The notes beneath the pieces were generated by a model. The model searched no databases. It was not told where the DNA came from and saw nothing but the letters and a program-made list of their open reading frames with translations. The translations under genes and the position numbers were made by a program. DNA of 64,000 nucleotides from Nocardia inohanensis NBRC 100128 (GTDB lineage Bacteria; Actinomycetota; Actinomycetes; Mycobacteriales; Mycobacteriaceae): positions 124,001 through 188,000 of the forward strand of contig NZ_BDBK01000016.1 of assembly GCF_001612945.1 (NCBI RefSeq), read 5' to 3'. Numbering within the stretch: position 1 is the stretch's first letter; the number at the start of each line of letters is the position of its first letter. Positions 59,191 to 64,000 of the stretch are shown piece by piece.

Positions 59191-60398
59191 CCACCGTGGA
59201 TCTGATGGCCCGCTGGCAGAGCGTGGACATGGACGGATTGCGCGTCCGCCGGGCACACGAGAACGACTGGGACGCCCTGCACGACGCCTACGACCGGGCG
59301 TTCGGGGGTGTGCGGGCCAAGGACCTCGACAGCTGGCGGCGGCAGTTCCGGCTCTCCGATATCGCTGTCGCCGAGGATGTCTCGGATCCGGACGCGCCGT
59401 TCCTGGTCGGCAGCCTCGCGGTGTTGCGGATGCGGATCACAGCGCCCGGCGGCGGGCAGTTGCGGGCCGCCGTCTGTGCACAGGGGCTGATCGCGCCGAC
59501 CCATCAGAAGCGGGGCATCTACGCCCGGTTGCAAGCCGAAACGCTGTATATCGCCAATGAATTCGAGGCGGACGTCTTCGGCGGCGCACCCGGTCCGGGC
59601 GCGCACTACGGTTATGCGGGACCCGCCGCGCACACCCGGTCGCTGCGCATCGACCGGCGGCGCGCGAAACTCCTGGCGGGGGAGCCGGATTCGGGCTGGT
59701 GCCGGGAATCGCGACCCGGCGCGGCGCGGCCGCTGATCCGTGAGATCTACGAGCGCTGGCAGCGGAGCACGCCCGGAGCGCTGGATCGCGGCGCGCACTT
59801 CTGGGCCGCGACCTTCGACGACGAATCGTTCGTCATCGTGCATCCGGACGGGTACGTGCTGTACGACCTGATCGGCGACGTGGTGCGGGTGCGCGACTTC
59901 TGCGCGCTCACCGCCGCCGCGCACCGGGAACTGCTGCGGTGCCTGCTGGGGCACACCGAATACGCCGAGATCCACCTCGAAACCGCCGTCGACGACCCGA
60001 CCCCGCTGCTGTTCGAGGATCCGCGCGTCACCGCCGTCACCGGGGTGGGGGCCGAGCTGCGCATGTTCATTCTCGACGCGCCCAAGGCGTTCGAGCGGCG
60101 CTCCTATCGGGCCGACTTCCACGGGGTGATCGAGGTGACCGATCCCTACGGCATGGGCTCGGGGCTGTTCGGCCTCGAGGTCACCGCGGGGCAGGGCCGC
60201 TGGGCGCCCGCGCCGGCGGGCACCGCGCCCGATGTGCGGGTCGGGCCGGTCGAACTGGCCAGCGCCTACTTCGGTGCGCACACGCCCCTCGAACTGTGGC
60301 GCGCCGGACGCGTCCAGGAACTCACCGCCGGAGCCGTCATCGCGCTCGACAACGCGCTCATGCCGGACCGGCGGCCGGTCAATATCACCGCGGTCTGA
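59187..60398 (+). CDS. eis: Eis-like GNAT N-acetyltransferase
   Basis: 403-residue protein in the Eis family (enhanced intracellular survival), N-acetyltransferases that acetylate amines of aminoglycosides at several positions. The acetyl-CoA loop GLIAPTHQKRGIYARL is at 100-115, the Tyr143 region (YGYAGPAAHTRSLRIDRR) matches the Eis general-acid position, and a C-terminal SCP2-like domain (about 285-403) carries the last-residue carboxylate at the active site. Placed inside an aminocyclitol operon, it may modify the amine of the product or confer self-protection. Overlap with the aminotransferase is ATGA. Confidence 0.85.
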   Translation: MTTVDLMARWQSVDMDGLRVRRAHENDWDALHDAYDRAFGGVRAKDLDSWRRQFRLSDIAVAEDVSDPDAPFLVGSLAVLRMRITAPGGGQLRAAVCAQGLIAPTHQKRGIYARLQAETLYIANEFEADVFGGAPGPGAHYGYAGPAAHTRSLRIDRRRAKLLAGEPDSGWCRESRPGAARPLIREIYERWQRSTPGALDRGAHFWAATFDDESFVIVHPDGYVLYDLIGDVVRVRDFCALTAAAHRELLRCLLGHTEYAEIHLETAVDDPTPLLFEDPRVTAVTGVGAELRMFILDAPKAFERRSYRADFHGVIEVTDPYGMGSGLFGLEVTAGQGRWAPAPAGTAPDVRVGPVELASAYFGAHTPLELWRAGRVQELTAGAVIALDNALMPDRRPVNITAV

Positions 60399-60423
60399 GC
60401 CGCCTCTACCGATTGGACAAGAC

Positions 60424-61695
60424 ATGACAGCACCGCGTCCCGGGCGGCTGACCGCCGCCGCCAAACGCTTCCTGGTCTGGGATGCGAACCCGGCCGTCTT
60501 CGGAATCACCATTCCCTGCCCGGTTCCGGTGGCCATGGGCTTGGACGATGCGCGGGTGATGATCAACGCGATCGTCGACGAGCACGAATCCCTGCGCAGC
60601 CGATACAGCTACGGGGAACCGCCCGGGTGCCTGATCGAGGCCGCGTCCGGTGGGGTGGTCGACCTCGAGCGGATCGGTGTGCGGGCCATCGATATCGAGG
60701 GGCTGGAACCCGACAAGCTGGTGGCGCTGATGGAGGAGGAGTCGGCGAAGAACAATCTGCGCCTGGATCCGGCCGCCGGCAAGATCGTGACCGCCGTACT
60801 GTTCACGCGCTCCTACGATGTCGGCATTCTGCTGCTCACCGCCCATCACATCGCCATCGACGGGGTGGCCATGTGGGTGCTGTGGGACGACGTGGCGACC
60901 TATACGCGGCAATGGGCTGCGGGCGAACCGATTTCGTTGCAGCCCGAAGTCACCACCGGCTCGGAATGGGCGACCTTCCTCGACGATCTCGCCCCCAGCC
61001 GGGCGGGCGAACTCGATTACTGGTTGTCCACCAGCGACAGCGAGCCCAATCTGCCGGTGCGGGCGGCTACTCCGGCGGCGGCGCACGTCGACGGCGTAAT
61101 CGACGGTGCGCTGGCCGAGCGGCTGCTGACCGCACTGCCGGCCGCCTTCGACGCCAGCTACACCCGAATCCTGCTCATCGCACTGGGTTTGGCCATCGAG
61201 GACGTGACCGGGGTGGCGCGGCCCATCCAGGTGCAGAAGCACGGTCGCTACAGCCGGCTGCGGCCCGGTACCGACCTGGCCCGCACCGTGGCTTGGCTCT
61301 CCGACGACTATCCCTGGCTGGTACGGCCTTTCGCGGGGGATCTCGCGGCGCGGCTGCGCGATGCCGTCGCCGGATATCCGGAGCACCCGGAGGACTTCAC
61401 GCTGCTGTGCTGGCATCACCCCGAAAGCTGGCCCGAGTTCGTGAAATTCAACTTCCCGAAGTTCTACTTCAACTTCACCGGCGATGTGGGCGTGTGGATT
61501 CCGGACGCGCATTCGCGGGAACAGGCGCGGCTGACCATGTTCGACCTGAGCATGTTCCTCGGGTCGAGCAAGCCGGAAGGCGTAGAGCAGGTGCACTATT
61601 CGGTGCATTCGCCCGAGGGCGCGCTGGGCGCGGAGCGGGTGGACGCCATCGTGACGCGCTGGCTGTCCATTCTCGAGACGGTGGAGATCGCGTGA
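60424..61695 (+). CDS. Condensation-domain-fold acyltransferase (PapA-like)
   Basis: 423-residue protein of the CAT/PapA/NRPS-condensation superfamily with the HHxxxDG motif HHIAIDG at residues 141-147. No adenylation or carrier domain is attached. Stand-alone members transfer acyl chains to alcohols or amines of glycolipids and lipids in mycolata. A suitable donor is the ACP- or CoA-bound chain of the upstream polyketide-like genes. It lies 25 bases after the eis-like gene and overlaps the glycosyltransferase (GTGA). Confidence 0.8.
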   Translation: MTAPRPGRLTAAAKRFLVWDANPAVFGITIPCPVPVAMGLDDARVMINAIVDEHESLRSRYSYGEPPGCLIEAASGGVVDLERIGVRAIDIEGLEPDKLVALMEEESAKNNLRLDPAAGKIVTAVLFTRSYDVGILLLTAHHIAIDGVAMWVLWDDVATYTRQWAAGEPISLQPEVTTGSEWATFLDDLAPSRAGELDYWLSTSDSEPNLPVRAATPAAAHVDGVIDGALAERLLTALPAAFDASYTRILLIALGLAIEDVTGVARPIQVQKHGRYSRLRPGTDLARTVAWLSDDYPWLVRPFAGDLAARLRDAVAGYPEHPEDFTLLCWHHPESWPEFVKFNFPKFYFNFTGDVGVWIPDAHSREQARLTMFDLSMFLGSSKPEGVEQVHYSVHSPEGALGAERVDAIVTRWLSILETVEIA

Positions 61696-62942
61696 GCAGG
61701 CTGATCATCGCCGCCATCGGCAGCCGGGGCGATATCGCGCCGCTGCTGGGGCTGGGCGCGGGGCTGCGCGATGCCGGGCACGACGTGCTGGTGGCCGCGC
61801 ACGATATGTTCGCGGAGCTGGTGACCGGGACGGGACTCGAATTCCGTTCGATGGCAACCAATCTCGACTTCGATATGACCAGCGCCGACATCACCGACAA
61901 ACGCAAGATGGAGTGGACCTTCGGTTCGCCCGGCGGGGTTCGGGCGATGGGGGAGGGGATGATCGCGGCGCTGCGCGACGAACCCGCGGACGCGTTGTTG
62001 CTGGGCCAGTTGACCGAGCTCGCCGGGTTCCAGCTCGCGGAGGCCAAGGGCATTCCGGCCATCGGCTTGCGGTTCCAGCCCATGTCGGCGACGAGCGCGC
62101 ATCCGCCCAGCGCCATGGGACCGCGTTCGTTCGGGCCGCTCGGCAATCGGCTCGCCGCGGATATCGGCGGCTGGGCGCTCGACAAGTTCTATGCCGGACC
62201 GGTGGCGGCCTTCCGGCGGGAACTGGGCCTGCCCAAGGCATCGAGCCACGAATTGCGACGGCGGCGCACGGCCGCGGAATGGCTGATCCTGCACGGGTTT
62301 TCGACCTCGGTGGTGCCGCGCCCCGGCGATTGGCGGCGCGGGCTGGAAGTGACCGGCTACTGGTGGCCGCCGCAGCCGATCGCCTGGGAACCGCCCGGGG
62401 AACTGCTGGAGTTCCTCGGCGCCGGGCCGCCGCCGGTATTCATCGGTTTCGGCAGCGTGGTGGAGAGTGCCACGCGCAGCGCCGAGATCTCCGAGCTGGT
62501 CGGCCAGGCGCTGCGCCGGGCCGGCGTGCGCGGCATCGTCCAATCCGGCTGGCTGCAACTGGATGTCGACGGTGACGATGTGCTGACCATCGGCGATGTG
62601 CCGCACGATTGGCTGTTCCCGCAGACCGCGGCGGTCGTGCACCACTGCGGCGCGGGCACCACCGCCGCCGGACTGCGCGCCGGGGTGCCCGCGATCGGTG
62701 TGCCGCTCTACTCCGATCAGCCGTTCTGGGCGCGGCGCCTGCTCGACCTCGGTGTCAGCGCGGCCACGATCCCGCATCCGAAACTCTCGGCGGGCCGGTT
62801 GGCATCGGCGATCCAGCGCGCCACCACCGACGAGACCCTGCGGCACCACGCCACCCGGCTCGCCGCCGCCATCGCCGCGGAAGACGGTGTGGGGCAGGCG
62901 GTCAAGGTCATCGAAGCACACCTGAGCGGAGAACTCGGATGA
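61692..62942 (+). CDS. GT1-family glycosyltransferase (first of a tandem pair)
   Basis: 416-residue GT-B inverting glycosyltransferase of the UGT/sterol-glucosyltransferase type. N-terminal acceptor motif IAAIGSRGDIAPLLGLG, ELRRRRTAAEWLILHGFS, a GYWWPP segment (about 228-233), and the nucleotide-sugar motif VVHHCGAGTTAAGLRAGVPAIGVP (about 318-341). The GTG 61692 overlaps the acyltransferase stop. It is strongly similar to the next gene, so the pair arose by duplication and may add two sugars to the aminocyclitol or lipid aglycone. Confidence 0.85.
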   Translation: MSRLIIAAIGSRGDIAPLLGLGAGLRDAGHDVLVAAHDMFAELVTGTGLEFRSMATNLDFDMTSADITDKRKMEWTFGSPGGVRAMGEGMIAALRDEPADALLLGQLTELAGFQLAEAKGIPAIGLRFQPMSATSAHPPSAMGPRSFGPLGNRLAADIGGWALDKFYAGPVAAFRRELGLPKASSHELRRRRTAAEWLILHGFSTSVVPRPGDWRRGLEVTGYWWPPQPIAWEPPGELLEFLGAGPPPVFIGFGSVVESATRSAEISELVGQALRRAGVRGIVQSGWLQLDVDGDDVLTIGDVPHDWLFPQTAAVVHHCGAGTTAAGLRAGVPAIGVPLYSDQPFWARRLLDLGVSAATIPHPKLSAGRLASAIQRATTDETLRHHATRLAAAIAAEDGVGQAVKVIEAHLSGELG

Positions 62943-64000
62943 GCAGATTCATCATCGCCCCCATCGGAACACGCGGAGATTTCGCGCCGCTGCTGGATGT
63001 CGCAGTGCGGCTTCAGGAATCGGGGCACGAGGTCGTGATGGCGGCACACTGCATCTACAAGCAGATGGTCCTCGATGCCGGACTCGACCTGCGGGTGATG
63101 GGCGCCGACCTGGAGATCGACCCGGCCGACCCGAACTTCCTGCATCACGAACGCGCCAAGACCCTGGCCCGGCCGAGCGGACAGCGCTTCCTGAACGAGA
63201 CCGTGATCGAGGCGCTCATCGACGAACCCGCCGACGCGCTGCTCATCACCCCCATGTCGGAGGCGGCCGGGCACGCGCTGGCGGAGGCGAAAGGTATTCC
63301 GGCCATCGGCATGCGGCTCTCTCCGCAATCGGCGACCGCGGAGTTCCAGCCCGCGCTGTGCGGTGGGGCACGCTCGCTCGGCGGCTGGGGCAACCGGCGG
63401 ATCGCCGACCTCGGAGCCGGGCTCTACGACTTCATCTTCCGCAATATCATCGCCGATCTGCGCCGCGATCTGGGCCTGCCCCGGGTGCCGGTGCGGGAGC
63501 TGCGGCGGCGGCGCGATGCGGCGGAATGGCTGATCCTGCACGGCTATTCGCCCGCCGTCTCGCCCCGGCCGCACGATTGGCGGCGAGGAGAGGAGGTCGT
63601 CGGCTACTGGTGGCCGCCGCGCCCCGCCGACTGGGAACCACCCGCCGAACTGGTGGATTTCCTGGCGGCCGGTCCGGCGCCGGTCTTCATCGGGTTCGGC
63701 AGCACCACGGCGCGTTCGGGCAAACGCGAAGAGATGTCGGCGATCGTCAACGCGGCGTTGCGGCGCTTCGGCGGCCGGGCGGTGGTGCAATCGGGCTGGC
63801 TGGAACTCGACATCACCGGCGACGAGGTGCTCAATATCGGCAGCGTGCCCTACGACTGGCTGTTCCCGCGGATCTCGGCGGCCATCCATCACGCGGGAGC
63901 CGGCACCACCTCGGCGAGCCTGCTGGCCGGGATTCCCGCCGCCGGGGTGCCCGGGCAGGCGGATCAGGGGTTCTGGGCGCAGCGGCTGATCGATCACGGG
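62939..64000 (+). CDS. GT1-family glycosyltransferase (second of a tandem pair), 3' end outside the window
   Basis: At least 354 residues. It is a close paralogue of the previous gene: IAPIGTRGDFAPLLDVA, ELRRRRDAAEWLILHGYS, GYWWPPRPADWEPP and IHHAGAGTTSASLLAGIPAAGVP align with it. It starts at ATG 62939 in the stop of the first copy (ATGA). The final 60 or so residues lie beyond the window. Presumably it uses a different donor or acceptor from the first copy. Confidence 0.85.
   Translation, partial: MSRFIIAPIGTRGDFAPLLDVAVRLQESGHEVVMAAHCIYKQMVLDAGLDLRVMGADLEIDPADPNFLHHERAKTLARPSGQRFLNETVIEALIDEPADALLITPMSEAAGHALAEAKGIPAIGMRLSPQSATAEFQPALCGGARSLGGWGNRRIADLGAGLYDFIFRNIIADLRRDLGLPRVPVRELRRRRDAAEWLILHGYSPAVSPRPHDWRRGEEVVGYWWPPRPADWEPPAELVDFLAAGPAPVFIGFGSTTARSGKREEMSAIVNAALRRFGGRAVVQSGWLELDITGDEVLNIGSVPYDWLFPRISAAIHHAGAGTTSASLLAGIPAAGVPGQADQGFWAQRLIDHG

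Larger units (their letters stand above)
38808..64000. other. Predicted biosynthetic region (resorcinol/aryl-polyene-like plus aminocyclitol parts), open at right edge
   Basis: A 25-kb block with two functional parts: polyketide/fatty-acid-type genes (38808-52430) and aminocyclitol/glycosylation genes (56687-64000), joined by regulators (52610-56497). The left boundary is the terminator after narI; the right boundary lies beyond the window. Grouping the two parts in one pathway is inference from adjacency. Confidence 0.55.

Noticed and set aside
60424..61695. Stand-alone NRPS module
   Set aside because: Only the condensation-type HHxxxDG domain is present, without adenylation or carrier domains.
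1..64000. tRNA, rRNA or CRISPR elements
   Set aside because: No cloverleaf, rRNA-like or regularly spaced repeat seen on reading; not checked computationally.

Overview
The window is high-GC actinobacterial DNA, most likely from Nocardia or a close mycolic-acid-containing relative. Two things point there: from memory, much of the first 29 kb keeps the gene order of Mycobacterium tuberculosis Rv3039c-Rv3026c, and the window carries an LppX/LprG-type lipoprotein. Coding density is very high, with many 1-4 base ATGA/GTGA overlaps. No stretch longer than 300 bases lacks a gene. I saw no rRNA, tRNA or CRISPR array.

0-18 kb is a conserved core. It holds an enoyl-CoA hydratase (5' end cut off), two methyltransferases, a PPOX-fold protein, two lipoprotein beta-propellers, three MarR-type regulators, a hexapeptide-repeat acyltransferase, and a three-gene minus-strand operon (GT4 glycosyltransferase, GH57 enzyme, methyltransferase) matching the methylglucose lipopolysaccharide (MGLP) locus. 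Next come etfB-etfA with a strong terminator. A lone TnpB-like RuvC nuclease gene (7.1-9.1 kb) with hairpins at its 3' end interrupts the conserved order.

18-38.8 kb holds a small secreted protein, an antibiotic-kinase-like protein, a LysR/NDH-2 divergent pair, a PadR regulator with a DrrAB-type ABC transporter behind a 20-bp palindrome, an SDR-QueA pair, an OlsB/OlsA-like acyltransferase pair, a Baeyer-Villiger-type monooxygenase, narK, and a complete narGHJI nitrate reductase operon.

38.8-64 kb (running off the window) looks like a large biosynthetic region. Its first part has two divergent operons. The minus-strand one holds two hot-dog dehydratases, an LppX-like lipoprotein and two unrecognised proteins. 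The plus-strand one holds an SCP2-like protein, ACP, DarB-like KAS III, DarA-like protein, aromatic hydroxylase, a second SCP2-like protein, FabF-like KAS, DUF3237, an ABC exporter, DUF1702 and an ABC1/UbiB kinase. This is the toolkit of a dialkylresorcinol/aryl-polyene-type pathway. A LuxR-type ATPase regulator, a hydrolase and an XRE regulator follow. The second part is an aminocyclitol operon: 2-deoxy-scyllo-inosose synthase, a DegT-type aminotransferase, an Eis-like acetyltransferase, a condensation-fold acyltransferase and two tandem GT1 glycosyltransferases. The most interesting hypothesis is that the two parts cooperate to make an aminocyclitol-decorated, resorcinol-type lipid exported to the envelope. 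That link is inference.
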